DNA of 64,000 nucleotides from Eublepharis macularius. Lineage: Eukaryota; Chordata; Lepidosauria; Squamata; Eublepharidae. Positions 37,801-45,826 of the stretch are shown piece by piece. Positions within the stretch are counted from its first letter, which is position 1; each line of letters starts with the position of its first letter. The translations under genes and the position numbers were made by a program. A model generated the notes under the pieces. That model was not told the origin of the DNA. It made no database searches and saw only the letters and a program-made list of their open reading frames with translations. The stretch is taken from NCBI RefSeq assembly GCF_028583425.1, contig NC_072791.1:33797368-33861367 (forward strand), given 5' to 3'.

Positions 37801-40800
37801 GTACCACATCATGCCTGTTCCCTGACTTCTGGCAGGGATGAGTGGGAAGTACCTAGGAGTGATTACTCCTGTTACGGCTCCCCTGATCGAGACCTTGCAT
37901 ACCAACCTTCTGACCTTGGATGGGACCAGAACCCTAGTCCTCCCTCAGACTCTTCTCCTGACGAGGTTATCATTGGGACGGGAAGGATTTCACCGAATGA
38001 AGATTACAAGCTGTATACCGAACAGATGCTTCAGATGGCTCGCTCTTTGGAAATTGAAGTATCAGCTACCAGCCTGAAACCCAAGGATAAGATACTCCAG
38101 TATATTTACTCCGGTAATCCGGCCACTATTACGTTTCCAATTACAGAGGGCCTGGTGGAGGTCATCACAGCAGTGTGTGAGAAGCTAGCTTCAATCCATC
38201 CTGCGTCTCGCAAACTGGAGGCCCTATACAAGACCAGGGATGACATATGTACCTACCTCATATCCGCCACCATCTTCGTTGGAGATGCAGACTCATCAGC
38301 GACGGGTCCCAAGCTGTACCTGTGGATAAGGAAAGCAGGAAGTTGGATTCGCTGGGCAAGAAATTATACTCATCTGCAGCTCTTAACCTGAAGATAGCTA
38401 ATTATCCAGCTATTATGGGAGCTTACCAGATTTTTCTCTGGAACCATGTTGCGATATTAATAGACAAGCTCCCTGAGGACCAAAAGGTCCTTGCTAAGGT
38501 CATTATGGAGGAGGCTTTAAGGTTATCAAGACAGCAAATCAATGCTGGTCATAATTTGGATGATGCCTCTGCAAGGGGTCTGGCTTCCTCCATCGTTCTC
38601 TGCAGACATGCCTGACTCTGCACCACTACTCTGCCCATTGAAACGTGAAACAAAGTGGAGGATCTGCCATTTGAAGGACAGACTTTGTTTTCAAGCAAGA
38701 GAGATGAGTATCTGTCACAGAAGCGCAGGGATCGAATTATGGCACATTCTTATGGGGTCCTCCCATCCAAACAACCTTCTGACCTGCGTTACCAATATCA
38801 CTCGTTGCAGAGTTATAGGGGCAGACATCAGAGATACCAACCATATCCTTACTATGGGTCTTACAGGCAGTCTCAGCCTCCGTCAGGATCATATCAGCGG
38901 GGGAGATCTATCAGTCGACCCCGCCGCAACCAGCAGAGTCCTATTAACAAAGAGTCTGCTACTCAACCCAAGCAGTTCTGACTGGAGAACAGTCTTGTCA
39001 TTTTTGGGGACAGATTAGCTAGTTATGCCCAGGCATGGGCTGAAATTACAGTTGATAATTGGGTTCTGCATATCATAGAAGTTGGTTATAAAATTCAGTT
39101 TAAAATTTATCCAGAATTGTCTCTTCCTAATTTTTCACAACAGGCCTGCTCTAACAGATTACAGGCTGAGGTTACAGTTCTGCTACCAAAGGGAGCCGTG
39201 CAAGAGATGCCCCCTCAGGACTCTCTGTAGGGTTTTTACTCTAGGATGTTTTTGGTAGACAAAAAGGACGGTGGAGTTTGCCCTATTTTAGATCTTAGGG
39301 GGTTGAACAAATTTATCCTGGTCAAGTTTAGAATGTTCACACTTACTACAGTACTGCAGTTGATGCCTAATACTATGTGGTTCGCCATCCTAGATTTTAA
39401 GGACACATACTTTCATATTACCATTCACCCTAGCCACAGGAAATTTCTCAGGTTCATTTGTAAGGATAAGATTTTGCAGTACCAAGTGTTGCCATTTGGC
39501 CTGTCCACGATCCCCGAGTGTTTACCAAGTGTATGGCTACGGTAATGGCTTTTCTCAGAAAGCAGGGATTTTCATTCTACCCTTATTTGGATGATTGGCT
39601 TTTATCTGCCTCGCCTGCAGAGGCTCTTCAGGAGCAAATTAAGGCAGTGGTGGTTACGTGTTCCCAGTTGGGGCTCTTGGTGAATTTTAAAAAATCAGCC
39701 CTTACTCCTTCAAGGAGGATCCTCTTTATAGGTATGGTCCTAGATGGTATCTTGTATAGAGCTTCCTACCCTCAGAACGAGCTCATAGAATCAGTAGGAT
39801 GGTAGCTCACTTTTCTAGGTGCAGATTCCAGTCTGCAGTGGCTATACAGAAGCTTTTGGGGCTTATGGCCTTGTCTACTGCGGTCACCCCCATGGTTTGA
39901 TTATACATGCGCCCCCTACAGTTATGGTTTTTGTCAGTACATGATTTTGATGGCAGTTCCCAGGACAGGAAATATTCCATACCTCGGAGAGTCATTCGTT
40001 CCTTGGGATGGTGGCTTAGCGAGGCTAATCTACTTAAGGGAGTAGATTTTGGGTCTATTCAGTCCCAGATTTCCATTTCCACTGATGCCTCCACTATAGG
40101 GTGGGGTGCCCAGTGTGGGTCCCTCAAGGAGCATGGTACGTGGTCGGAACAGGAATGGGAGAGTCATATCAACCTCCTAGAGCTTAAGGCCATTCGTTAC
40201 GCCCTTATTGCATTTGCAGATACCATACATCATGAAGTCGTTCAATTGTATGGCCATGTTCTGTCTGAACAAACGGGGGTACCACTTCCAGGGCTCTCTG
40301 TGCCAAAGCAGTTCGGATTTGGGAGTGGGCTCTGGACAGAGGCATCTACATACAGGCCATACACATCCCCAGTACCACAAATGTAGTGGCAAAGTTGAGC
40401 TGCATGGCTTCCGACAAGTACGAGTGGACCATTGCCGACGTTTACCTGCACAACGTCTTTGTGGAGTGGGGTTTTCCTGACATAGATCTCTTTGTGTCCG
40501 TGAGCAATAGGAAGGCCCCACGGTTTCGCTCCAGAGGAGGCGTAGGTCCCAACTCCGTGGGGGACGGATTTCAGATTGCTTGGACAGGACATCTGTTCTA
40601 TACACTCACTCCATTTCTGCTGATCTCCAGAACGATCAGCAAGATTCAGAGGGACATCCTTTTGGCCGAGGCAGCCCTGGTTCCAGCATGTCGTGCAGCT
40701 TTCACAAGGGTTATATTATCGATTCAAACTGAATCCGGACCTTCTTTCCGACGGGGGGATTTGGTATCACGACCTACCCAAACTGAACCTAACAGCTTGG

Positions 40801-43800
40801 CGCAATCTTGGTCGGAAGGAATGTCAGAAAGAGTAACAGATCTTGCTCAATGTGAGAAGGGACACTACTTGCAAATCGTACTCCGCTAAATGGAGACGTT
40901 TCGAATCCTGGGCTGTTCGGAGAGGGGTGGATGTTTGGAACTGTCAATTGGCTTCTATTTTGAGTTTCTACTAACTTTAAAGGATGACGGCCTTTCTGAT
41001 TCCTCTGTCAAAGTGTACTTGGCAGCTATTTCAGCGTTCCATCCCAAGATAGGATGGAATGACTGTTTTTTCACACAGCTTATTTAAAACCTTCCTTAAG
41101 AGGTTACAGAATGTATTCCCCCCCATGGTCCCTCAAGTTGGTGTTGGCCAAGCTCATGAAAGCTCCTTTTGAGCCATTGGCTACTTGCGATTTAAAATTC
41201 CTTTCTTTTAAAGTTTATTTTCTAGTTGCTATTACTTCGGCCCACAGGGTTAGTGAGTTAGCGGCCCTTCGATTGGACCCTCCTTTTCTGAAGGTCCATC
41301 AGAATAAGGTCGTGTTGAAACCTGATCTTAAGTTTAGACCAAAGGTTTCCACACAGTTCCATACTTCACAGGATATTGTGTTGCCTGTTTTCTTTCCATC
41401 CCCTTCAAATACCTCTGAGAAGGCCCTGCACTCATTGGATGTGCGTAGGTCAGTATTGTTTTATCTTCAGCGAACAGCTCAGTTTAGGAGAGAAAAACAA
41501 CTTTCTGTCTATTATTCTGGTCCTAGGAGGGGGAAAGCTGCTACCCCTCAGTCTATTTCCCAATAGGTTACTTTGGCAATTAGAAATTGTTATTTGCATG
41601 CTAACCTACCTTGTCCTCTGGAGATCAAGGCACATTCTACGAGGGCCCAGGCATTGTCCGCTGCTTTCCTGAGGGGGATTCCACTGCGTGACATCTGCAG
41701 AGCCGCAACATGGTCCTCTTCGGAGACGTTCGCCAAGCATTATGCTCTAGATGTACTAGAGAGGAGAGAAGCTTCGGTTGGTCAAGCCGTTCTTCAGTCG
41801 TTTTTTCTATGAGGAACACACCCACCTCCAAGGTAAGCGGCTTGTGAGTCTCCATGTGGGACTGTACAGAAGACAGACAATGAAAACCCAGCTGCACTTA
41901 CCGTAACTGCTGTTCATTGATGTCTTCTGTGCAGGCACGTAAACCCTCCCTCGCTGTGTTCTTCCTTAATTTCTGCTGGGAGGTCGGCGGCACAGGAGAA
42001 GCAGAGTGAGGGGGCGCCGCCTACGGATGTCGTGCTCGGTGGGAAAAGCCGGGCAGGCGCATTTCTTGGGTGAGTGCCTCCTAGTGGATGTTTGGCTAGT
42101 AAAAAAGTTCCAATTGGCAGGCCTGCGCGTACGCAGTCCCATGTGGGACTGCACAGAAGACATCAATGAACAGCAGTTACGGTAAGTGCAACGCTGTTTT
42201 CTGGATCTGTGTACAGTTGAACAAAATCGATGCACTGTATGTTGTGAACTTCAAACAAATTGAGAAACGTTCTTGAGTAACTTCCCTTTTTAATTAAAAG
42301 AGTTATTGGTAAATGTGGCTGCTTTCTGTTTAAATATATGGCTTTACTGTGTTCAGAGGGCTGACATTTGGAGCGATAATACATTTTAGAGTAGTGCATT
42401 TATGGGCCTCTTTCAGAATATATTCTTCCCCTCAGTACTGGCATTTACAGGGCCTGTCTTGTGAATTTAGTGAAGTGAAGCAGAAAACAAAAGATTTGGC
42501 ATTTGAGTTAAAAAGTGAACCACCAGAGTACTTGTGATAAAATATCACATTGTGATACACACTTTTTAAAAAGAACAACACTTTCCTGGAGAAATTCTCA
42601 GTCTAAATTTCTGGTAACATTTTCTTCAGTTTTACTTAAATATAATACTGTTTATTCACACAAAACACTGTCATTTTGAATAATACGTTTATATTTAAAA
42701 TGTGTGTTTTAGATTTCTTTGGGGGATAAGGAAAAAAGTAAAGGGCTGTTCTACAGAGCACTACAAAACTGCCCCTGGACAAAGGTAAGTTTCAAAAAGT
42801 TCTGTTATGTATTGTCCTTTAAAAAAAACCCCAAAACCTCAAGACTGTTTAAAATGAAAAAGCTTGTAATTAAGTATAATACCTGTGTATATGGAGGAAG
42901 CGAACAGATTATATTAACATGATGGGTATCTGAAATTCTACATTTTAAATAGCTCCTAGTTCTTGATTTACTCTATTAGTGTCACTGTGCAGTTTTCACA
43001 ACCTACATGGTAAGGGCAAAGTCTTATATGAGTACAGGATTTTTAATTACCTGTTCCCCCCTTTTTTTTTTGGTATGAGGGATAGAGCTGATCTAGGCAA
43101 GATCTAGGGATTGAGCATTGAAGGGTAACAGTGTTTTAGGTTTGGGACTGTGAGAAAAGACCATGGGGCCTATGGAATATACCTCACTCGGGTTTCTTCC
43201 CTGTGATTGGATCCTATGAACCTTTAGCACAAGGGAATTCATGGCTCAGGATGTTTTTTAAGTAACAGTATTCATAGTCCACCTTTCTCATTAAAACACA
43301 AGGTGAATTAAACAGTATACATCAATAGCAATCAAGAGGATGAGACATCCAGTAAGCAATGTAATAGAATTAGGATTACAGAAATCTAAAACCAAGCGGA
43401 AATCTGAAACAAAGTGTAAGTGTTAACATGACATGTTAAATAAGGCAGAAAGTAAATAACGACAACTGCACTTATATACCAGTCTTCTCGACAGATTAGT
43501 GCCTCACCCAGAGCGGTGAACAAGTTAATGTTAATATTATCCCCACAATACAGCTGGGAAGCTGGGGCTGAGAGGAGTGGCTTGCCCAAGGCCACATACT
43601 GAGCTTATGGCAGTCGTGGGATTCGAACCAGTAGAGTGCTGATTCACATCCAAACTACTTAACCACTGTGCTGCAGCAGCTCTCAGTATGTACAGCAGCA
43701 GTATATACTAGGATAATACATACAGCATCAGATAGTACATACTGTACGCAGTAATATAGTCCACAGTCCCCTTTCCCTTTATTAAAGCATTTTTCTGTTA

Positions 43801-44934
43801 TAGTATAGCCCTATTACTTGTGTACGAATACCCTCCTGAATAATTTGATTTTGAGTAGTTTGCAGAATGCCAGTAGAGCGGGGAGCCTTCCTGACCTCAT
43901 CAGGCAGGCCATTCCATAAGGGAGGGGGCTACCACAGAGAATGGACATGTACAGGCTGTTGTTGATTTTGCCCATCTGCAGGGCAGTACCTGCAGAAGGT
44001 CTTGCTCAGATGACTGAGGTTGTTGTGGCTGTGCGTAGGAGAGGTAATCCTGCAAGCCCAAGTGACCAAGGCCAAGAAAGGCTTTGTATGTGATAACCTA
44101 TACCTTGGATTGAACTCAGTAATTGATGGGCAGCCAGAGAAGTGATTGCAGAATGGAAAATTATGCATGTTCTGACTTGCTCCTCCTAATAACTAAACTG
44201 GGGTATTCTGAACTGTAGTCTTCAGGTTGACTTTGGGAGACCTTTGTAGAATGCGTTACAGTAGTCTGGTCTCAGTGTTACCATAGCGTTGATCCATGTG
44301 GCCAGATCAGACAAGTCAAGATTATGGGCCATCTTCTGGATCTTTTCCACCTTTCTCTTCCTCCAGCAGCCTCCTGAGAACTTTTAGGAGCTGGTACTTA
44401 GAGTCATGGGGATGATATGTCATGGGAAGGGCTGTGAAGAGAGGGTATTGGATGACATGAACCTTCCTCATTCTTTCACCAGTGGAGTTTCCACTGACAC
44501 AAGAAGCATTGCATCATAAAAAGGAAATGTGATTGACATTGCCTAATCCCTACTGTTCACAGCAGCCTCTCTGTGGCATTTTTGTCTTTGAGGCTTCCAA
44601 GACTATGAGCATCAACTATCTGGATATTTCAGGAGGCTTCTGGGGGAAGGGAAAGGTGGGAGAGATCTGTGGTTGTCCTCTGTAAACAGTTTGTATGATT
44701 CAGACCATAAATTTCTTCATAGAAGAAAGTGGCCTTTTATTAAATGAGAACTTGTTAGACATGCCGTTACAGAGGGTCATTGTTGATGTTTTTAACATTG
44801 TTTTGTAGGTACTATATATGGATGCCATAGACTATTTTCCAGATATGCTGCAAGAGATTCTTGATCTTATGACTGAGAAAGAGCTGAGAGTACGGGTACC
44901 CATCGAAGAACTGGAGTTGTTGCTGGAAGATTAA
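4760..44934 (+). CDS. NRDE2: NRDE2 gene, complete coding region in 14 exons
   Basis: NRDE2 is a nuclear protein that binds the exosome helicase MTR4 (MTREX) and affects RNA decay and splicing; the C. elegans relative NRDE-2 acts in nuclear RNAi (family knowledge). Coding exons: 4760-4838, 9265-9373, 13000-13179, 14105-14251, 15700-16159, 17952-18357, 20880-21013, 24455-24578, 25509-25681, 26708-27094, 33592-34493, 36081-36219, 42713-42784 and 44809-44934. All introns are GT-AG and all phases agree, giving 3438 nt and 1145 residues; human is 1164 as I recall it. The protein has a short conserved start (MALFPAFAG), a Lys-rich, Ser/Asp/Glu-rich disordered stretch at about residues 64-125, the MTR4-binding-type segment starting FRTDKKPDP at residue 149, then a long helical HAT/TPR-like repeat region to the C-terminus (ending EELELLLED). 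No stop or frameshift was seen. The exon 3/exon 4 junction has two possible readings. The identification is very secure. Confidence 0.96.
5460..5540. repeat. Remnant of a short palindromic repeat
   Basis: The segment around ctactcagaatcccactcaa and ttcagtgaggaaagtattct looks like a diverged copy of a common amniote fold-back repeat. Recognised by eye only. Confidence 0.3.
6657..6830. mobile_element. 174-bp fold-back retroposon-like element with 11-bp target duplication
   Basis: Flanked on both sides by aaagattgttt (6646-6656 and 6831-6841). The interior has inverted arms: gcaggatttgagtcc with gcaccttggaaaccaacaag, against ggtgctactggactcaaatt. A flanking duplication of this length suits target-primed integration better than cut-and-paste. 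Confidence 0.7.
7240..7460 (+). mobile_element. L2-type LINE fragment (reverse transcriptase start)
   Basis: Encodes FQSAFRLGYGTEMALVGFVD, then LLLLLDLSV, equivalent to FQSGFRPGHGVETLLVALTD and LLILLDLSA in the copy at 1430. Only about 70 codons are kept. Confidence 0.65.
7461..9264. other. NRDE2 intron 1, unassigned part
   Basis: No gene found. A weakly repeated word (gcagccaccac at 8751 and 8813) near 8750-8860 suggests a diverged duplication. The rest is AT-rich unique-looking sequence. Confidence 0.4.
9265..9373 (+). CDS. NRDE2: NRDE2 exon 2
   Basis: The acceptor follows a pyrimidine tract ending GTCTCCAG and the donor is AAG|GTAGTG. Read in the phase left by exon 1 it gives ELSWLINSSFCNED, then a tail ending EKSPLQ. 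The human segment is ELDWLSNPSFC, then a tail ending EELPLT, with the same length between them. It contains no ATG and is only 109 bp, so simple ORF calling misses it. An L2 copy begins about 50 bp after the donor. Confidence 0.9.
9424..10735 (+). mobile_element. L2-type LINE, 3' end with tail
   Basis: Starts at the GAILSPMLFN block. A 146-codon piece (9537-9977) and a 110-codon piece (9974-10306) follow in different frames and carry SLGLILDPVLLLEKQVKAAA and LHWLPISYRAQFKVLVIMYK. It ends with the L2-like 3' word cttgagtctcagtgagaaag and an AT-rich tail. It is broken by a frameshift near 9470 and an in-frame TGA at 9976, so it is a dead copy. It lies 50 bp past NRDE2 exon 2. Confidence 0.8.
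10736..12394. other. NRDE2 intron 2, unassigned
   Basis: AT-rich sequence with no gene or recognised repeat. A good pyrimidine tract and AG near 10784 are followed by a stop after 15 codons and are not a real exon. Confidence 0.45.
12395..12486. repeat. 92-bp palindromic repeat
   Basis: Arms gcagtgcaatcctaaagag / cttaggattgtgctgt and gttactccagtctaa / ttagactggagtaac pair around catt-gattt-caatg. This word set is a widespread amniote fold-back repeat. Family name not assigned. Confidence 0.7.
13000..13179 (+). CDS. NRDE2: NRDE2 exon 3 (Lys/Ser-rich)
   Basis: Encodes the basic, low-complexity part of the protein: SGQSEASESFQTPTKK, then runs of Lys/Arg/His, then an acidic Ser/Asp/Glu stretch. 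The acceptor is a tandem AAG/CAG (NAGNAG), so the exon may start at 13000 or 13003. The donor is either at 13179 (GAA|GTACGC) or 13187 (CAA|GTATGC). Each is in phase with one of two acceptors at exon 4. The 13179 choice pairs with the stronger acceptor. Confidence 0.82.
13412..13500 (+). mobile_element. tRNA-derived SINE fragment
   Basis: Pol III A-box-like ggctaaccggtagagca and B-box-like ggtctcagttttaatccc are correctly spaced. Only the tRNA-like head is left. Confidence 0.6.
14105..14251 (+). CDS. NRDE2: NRDE2 exon 4
   Basis: Encodes SSVWLDDIQ and then FRTDKKPDPENWQYKSLYRG, near identical to human (FRTDKKPDPANWEYKSLYRG). In human this is the start of the MTR4-interacting domain (established knowledge). 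The acceptor is TTTTTTCCAG before 14105, with an alternative TTTAG before 14110. The donor splits an Arg codon (AG|G). Confidence 0.92.
14299..14484 (-). mobile_element. tRNA-derived SINE, 48 bp after NRDE2 exon 4
   Basis: On the - strand the copy begins with a tRNA-like head (ggtggagggatcagagtgtc) and has B-box aggttcaaatcc, then the body word ttctcagggttgttgtgagg with differences. Diverged. Confidence 0.6.
15700..16159 (+). CDS. NRDE2: NRDE2 exon 5
   Basis: Starts YKRRGDFCLG and contains ERYFTKGGL, VNPLGIYDPMT and KVEEYNKKIREDP, all recognisable against human NRDE2. It covers the rest of the MTR4-binding region and the start of the HAT-like helical part. It ends in phase 0 at FVSFQ with donor CAG|GTATGT. 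The segment between the conserved blocks is divergent and Ser/Pro-rich. Confidence 0.95.
16690..16992 (-). mobile_element. tRNA-derived SINE with inner insertion
   Basis: On the - strand the head reads agctgtagatcagcggtagg and the B-box ggttcaaggttcaattccag. The tail word is caaggcagcttcatgtgctc. About 80 bp of AT-rich sequence (near 16810-16890) interrupts the body. Confidence 0.6.
17497..17716 (+). mobile_element. tRNA-derived SINE
   Basis: Head gcagtgtggatcagtggtgg, body word ggcatctccagttaaaggtt and tail word gaccaatggtctgatctggt followed by acaaggcaggttcatatg. Same family as 16690-16992 and 32634-32820. Confidence 0.65.
17952..18357 (+). CDS. NRDE2: NRDE2 exon 6
   Basis: Begins DELMRGPSCYSVSEGDQEKR and holds very conserved repeat-helix sequence such as LKLCTEFWEPSAVVKEWQK and LWQKYLLFCQSQFSTF. 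It ends at HPALPGTEEAML plus one base. The reading frame stays open past the donor into the intron, so the true end is set by the GTAAGA donor and the phase of exon 7. Confidence 0.96.
18600..20879. other. NRDE2 intron 6, mostly unassigned
   Basis: No gene. Contains a diverged SINE near 19237-19395 and a C-run at 20480. Several frames of 60-90 codons have no homology I recognise. Confidence 0.4.
19237..19395 (+). mobile_element. Diverged tRNA-derived SINE
   Basis: gtgtaatagtcagagtgttg, then the ctggtttccaccccctgttc and cctaacctgttcagtagggc words follow the order of the family seen at 55830. Old copy. Confidence 0.45.
20880..21013 (+). CDS. NRDE2: NRDE2 exon 7
   Basis: Encodes ALYLQQCHFLRQAGHSEKA, then FTFFKPDNVKDLPTRGQ, close to human. 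The acceptor is TCTTTCCAG and the donor CAG|GTAGGG. It enters with two bases completing the split Ala codon and leaves in phase 0. Confidence 0.95.
21192..21378 (+). mobile_element. tRNA-derived SINE
   Basis: Head gtggctagagtgccagacag, B-box-like gaggtttgaatcacc, body ctaacctacctcacagggct and tail ending in an AATA-rich stretch. Lies in NRDE2 intron 7. Confidence 0.6.
21379..23738. other. NRDE2 intron 7, unassigned part
   Basis: Unusually open in several frames on both strands at 21674-22171 (120-138 codons each) but without recognisable protein features, and frames on opposite strands overlap, so this reflects composition. No RNA gene seen. Confidence 0.4.
23739..23998 (-). mobile_element. 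tRNA-derived SINE
   Basis: On the - strand: head ggagccagtttagtgcagtg, B-box ctgggtttgattcc, body with ggtgaccttgggctactcat and AT-rich tail. Close relative of the copies at 31795 and 43450. Confidence 0.7.
24455..24578 (+). CDS. NRDE2: NRDE2 exon 8
   Basis: Encodes VEFFEPFWDSGEPRIGEKG, then GWKAWMHQQEKGGWIVINPP, nearly the same as human. The final codon is split (G|AT) into exon 9. Trp, Phe and Pro positions of the HAT-like repeat are kept. Confidence 0.95.
25509..25681 (+). CDS. NRDE2: NRDE2 exon 9
   Basis: An acidic run DEDEEDIEEEQEIKDK is followed by RHWLPWRPDKTKKQTEEDCE and DPERQ. The last block is identical to human. The donor is CAG|GTTGGT, slightly off consensus at +3/+4. Confidence 0.95.
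26708..27094 (+). CDS. NRDE2: NRDE2 exon 10
   Basis: Starts VVFDDLGSSLIKISSPDLQF and ends FSGKEKSKLSIFWLQYEIAK, with a variable central stretch containing LYIAMDENNIFGHG. It is 129 codons, phase 0 at both ends. The downstream intron is 6.5 kb and almost wholly filled with transposons. Confidence 0.95.
30290..30659 (+). repeat. Left arm of 371-bp inverted repeat
   Basis: Begins ataagcaatgaatcagttac and ends gcgaaattcacca. Pairs with 30752-31122. An inner short direct repeat (gctgaatagctgcctgctgc) occurs twice in each arm. Confidence 0.9.
30752..31122 (-). repeat. Right arm of 371-bp inverted repeat
   Basis: Begins tggtgaatttcgcccctgat and ends gattcattgcttat. Differs from the complement of the left arm at only a few positions that I could see. 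Confidence 0.9.
31795..32056 (-). mobile_element. tRNA-derived SINE
   Basis: On the - strand: head gagccagtttggtgtagtgg, B-box cgggtttgattcc, body gcagttcaccttgg-like segment, AT-rich tail at 31790-31815. Well preserved. Confidence 0.7.
32061..32595 (+). mobile_element. Candidate solo LTR (fossil)
   Basis: Starts TGT and ends ACA, with a TATA-like cttaaataaaagg near 32220, a polyadenylation-type AATAAA near 32405 and a GT-rich stretch after it, in the order U3-R-U5. No internal coding region adjoins it, so it would be a solo LTR left by recombination. Superfamily not assigned. Bounds are approximate and no clear target duplication was seen. Confidence 0.45.
32634..32820 (+). mobile_element. 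tRNA-derived SINE
   Basis: Head gacgacagttcagtggtttg, B-box-like ggtcccaggatcagttgc, body ggcatctcctgtttaaaggg and tail word ataaggccgccttatatact. Same family as 17497-17716. Confidence 0.6.
32836..32992. mobile_element. Fold-back element of the 'gtgctactggact' family
   Basis: Arms gcaagatttgagtccagtag + caccttaaagaccaaca and ttagtctttaaggtgctact + ggacttgaatgttgc are inverted copies around a centre with gggagctttgactctcaaaa. Same organisation as 6657-6830. Confidence 0.7.
33592..34493 (+). CDS. NRDE2: NRDE2 exon 11 (largest exon)
   Basis: 902 bp encoding about 300 residues of the helical repeat region, including LEWLLGNTEDARKVFDTALS, LMHTSLLRYHMKTSVYPLRP and ARRFFDGVTRS. The AG acceptor after AAACATG is preceded by a CT-repeat and C-rich pyrimidine tract. 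The donor splits an Arg codon (AG|G). A fold-back element lies about 115 bp into the next intron. Confidence 0.97.
34610..34876. mobile_element. 267-bp fold-back element in NRDE2 intron 11
   Basis: Ends ggccatttccacatgctctt and the complementary right end ...gcatgtggaaatggcc, with further paired blocks (catttgcaaaa, ggccgtttggctt). ATG stands at both outer edges, too short to call a target duplication. It is why a 259-codon frame is open across 34582-35361. Confidence 0.7.
34877..36080. other. NRDE2 intron 11, rest
   Basis: No gene or repeat recognised apart from a short CGCCGCTGCTGCTGCTG run near 36010 just ahead of exon 12. Confidence 0.4.
36081..36219 (+). CDS. NRDE2: NRDE2 exon 12
   Basis: Encodes VATGNVYATVPETGLTNRIK, then ALFERAIETENG and CPLLWRLYIYFM. 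The human match is IHATIPETGL, then CPLLWRMYLNFL. The donor is ATG|GTGAGA. The following intron contains the DIRS retrotransposon. Confidence 0.95.
36636..36830 (+). repeat. DIRS left inverted terminal repeat
   Basis: Carries ccaaatgtccactagggggc and ctgccgaccggaactttttt, whose complements appear in the right repeat (gaggcactcacc order reversed, ctagtggatgtttggctagt). The two ends are similar but not identical. Confidence 0.75.
41847..41942. repeat. DIRS internal complementary region bridging both ends
   Basis: Its left half (gtacagaagacagacaatga) is the complement of the element's left tip and its right half (cacttaccgtaactgctgtt) the complement of the right tip. This is the arrangement expected for the DIRS circular-intermediate template. 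Confidence 0.75.
41965..42193 (-). repeat. DIRS right inverted terminal repeat
   Basis: Includes cctagtggatgtttggctag, aaaaaagttccaattggcag and the tip catcaatgaacagcagttac, matching the complement of the left end and of the internal region. Confidence 0.75.
42713..42784 (+). CDS. NRDE2: NRDE2 exon 13
   Basis: 24 codons: ISLGDKEKSKGLFYRALQNC, then PWTK. The human equivalent reads NKERSKGVFYKALQNCPWAK. Phase 0 at both ends, acceptor GTGTTTTAG, donor AAG|GTAAGT (perfect consensus). Confidence 0.94.
43262..44400 (-). mobile_element. L2-type LINE 3' end, dead copy, with SINE inside
   Basis: On the - strand it ends with the L2 3' word (ttgtgttttaatgagaaagg at 43303-43284), and 44370-43830 matches the C-terminal reverse-transcriptase segment of the other L2 copies, including a gccttggtcacttgggcttg stretch. 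A SINE at 43450-43684 is inserted in it. Lies in NRDE2 intron 13. Confidence 0.65.
43450..43684 (-). mobile_element. tRNA-derived SINE inserted in an L2
   Basis: On the - strand: head gctgctgcagcacagtggtt, B-box ggttcgaatcccac, body tgtggccttgggcaagccac. Younger than the L2 it interrupts. Confidence 0.65.
44809..44934 (+). CDS. NRDE2: NRDE2 exon 14 (stop codon)
   Basis: Encodes VLYMDAIDYFPDMLQEILDL, then MTEKELRVRVPIEELELLLE and D, followed by TAA at 44932-44934. The end is almost identical to human NRDE2. Confidence 0.96.
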   Translation, partial: VLYMDAIDYFPDMLQEILDLMTEKELRVRVPIEELELLLED

Positions 44935-45826
44935 AGAGTTTGAAAATGTGAAGACAAGAAATTGTCTTGAAAAGACTCTTCGGTTATAGCTGGAGACCTT
45001 TTTGTTTTCTACAGATTTTTAATTGAGAAAATACTATTTTTCTTTATGCACTTTGTACCTAAAAAGTACAACATTGGGTGCATTATGGTGCCTAATATGT
45101 AAATAATTTTTCCAAATGGATATCCTTTCTGTTCTTACGCAGTCATCTACCCAGATAAACTTAAGATGCCATAACTAGGCCAGAGAAATGATAACAGCTG
45201 AGCTATTTCCACTTACTATGTTGCAGGTAAACATCCGCACGTGATTCCTACTCCCATATTTATTTTGCAGGTTGAACAGAACTAGACTTGGAAATGTGCA
45301 CTAAATTTGACTGGACCTCACAAGAAGCGAAACCTTGTGACGGGGTTTTTATTATTCTGTCATGACACATGGCAGTTGTAATGTAAATATTGCTTGTAAA
45401 AATACAAAATTTCAATATTTTAATTCATTTGAATGTGAACTTTTTTTTTTAAGGGTGCAAACATTTTGTAACACTGCTTTCAGTGAATATTTTTATTTGG
45501 TGTAGACTGAAATTTAATATCACATTAGTTACCACAGGGTCCATGTATAAACCAGCTCTTACTTTCCATAATCCCAGTTGTTAAGAGAAGAAGCAGTCAG
45601 TCATTACGGACTCTCCTCTGATGAATAAGGAGTACAGTTTAGGATTAGCTTCTTCCATTGGGTTGCAGCTCTCTTGCAAATGAGTCACGAGACCAGGGGG
45701 GAAGAAGGGGAGGAACATGATGAGGTAGGAGATGTGGCTTAGTGACACTCAGTGGCAGATTTGGGTATGCTTCTGTATAATACTTGAAATGGTCATGAAA
45801 TACAGCCTGCTCAGTAATGCTATATA
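44935..45826. other. NRDE2 3' UTR and intergenic start
   Basis: AT-rich sequence after the stop, with a variant polyadenylation signal near 45401. No gene. Confidence 0.5.
45401..45406 (+). terminator. Candidate NRDE2 polyadenylation signal (AATACA variant)
   Basis: AATACA about 470 bp after the NRDE2 stop, followed by a T-rich stretch from 45439. No canonical AATAAA was noticed between the stop and this point. Weak evidence. Confidence 0.25.

Larger units (their letters stand above)
36636..42193 (+). mobile_element. DIRS-type tyrosine-recombinase retrotransposon, full length but broken
   Basis: In NRDE2 intron 12, same strand as the gene. Parts in order: left inverted terminal repeat (about 36636-36830), gag-like region with a Cys-rich start (about 36886-38990), reverse transcriptase with the DIRS-typical YLDDWLL (about 39240-39800), RNase H (about 39900-40400), a further DIRS-type domain (about 40390-40890), tyrosine recombinase with AHRVSELAALR and HSTRAQALSAA (about 40890-41812), internal complementary region (about 41847-41942), and right inverted terminal repeat (about 41965-42193). 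About 5.6 kb. The coding regions are interrupted roughly half a dozen times, so it is a fossil of moderate age. Family placement is confident from YLDDWLL plus recombinase plus the end structure. Confidence 0.88.

Noticed and set aside
37299-38391. Long frames that could be taken as a host gene
   Set aside because: They lie within the DIRS terminal repeats and precede its reverse transcriptase, so they belong to that element's gag-like region.
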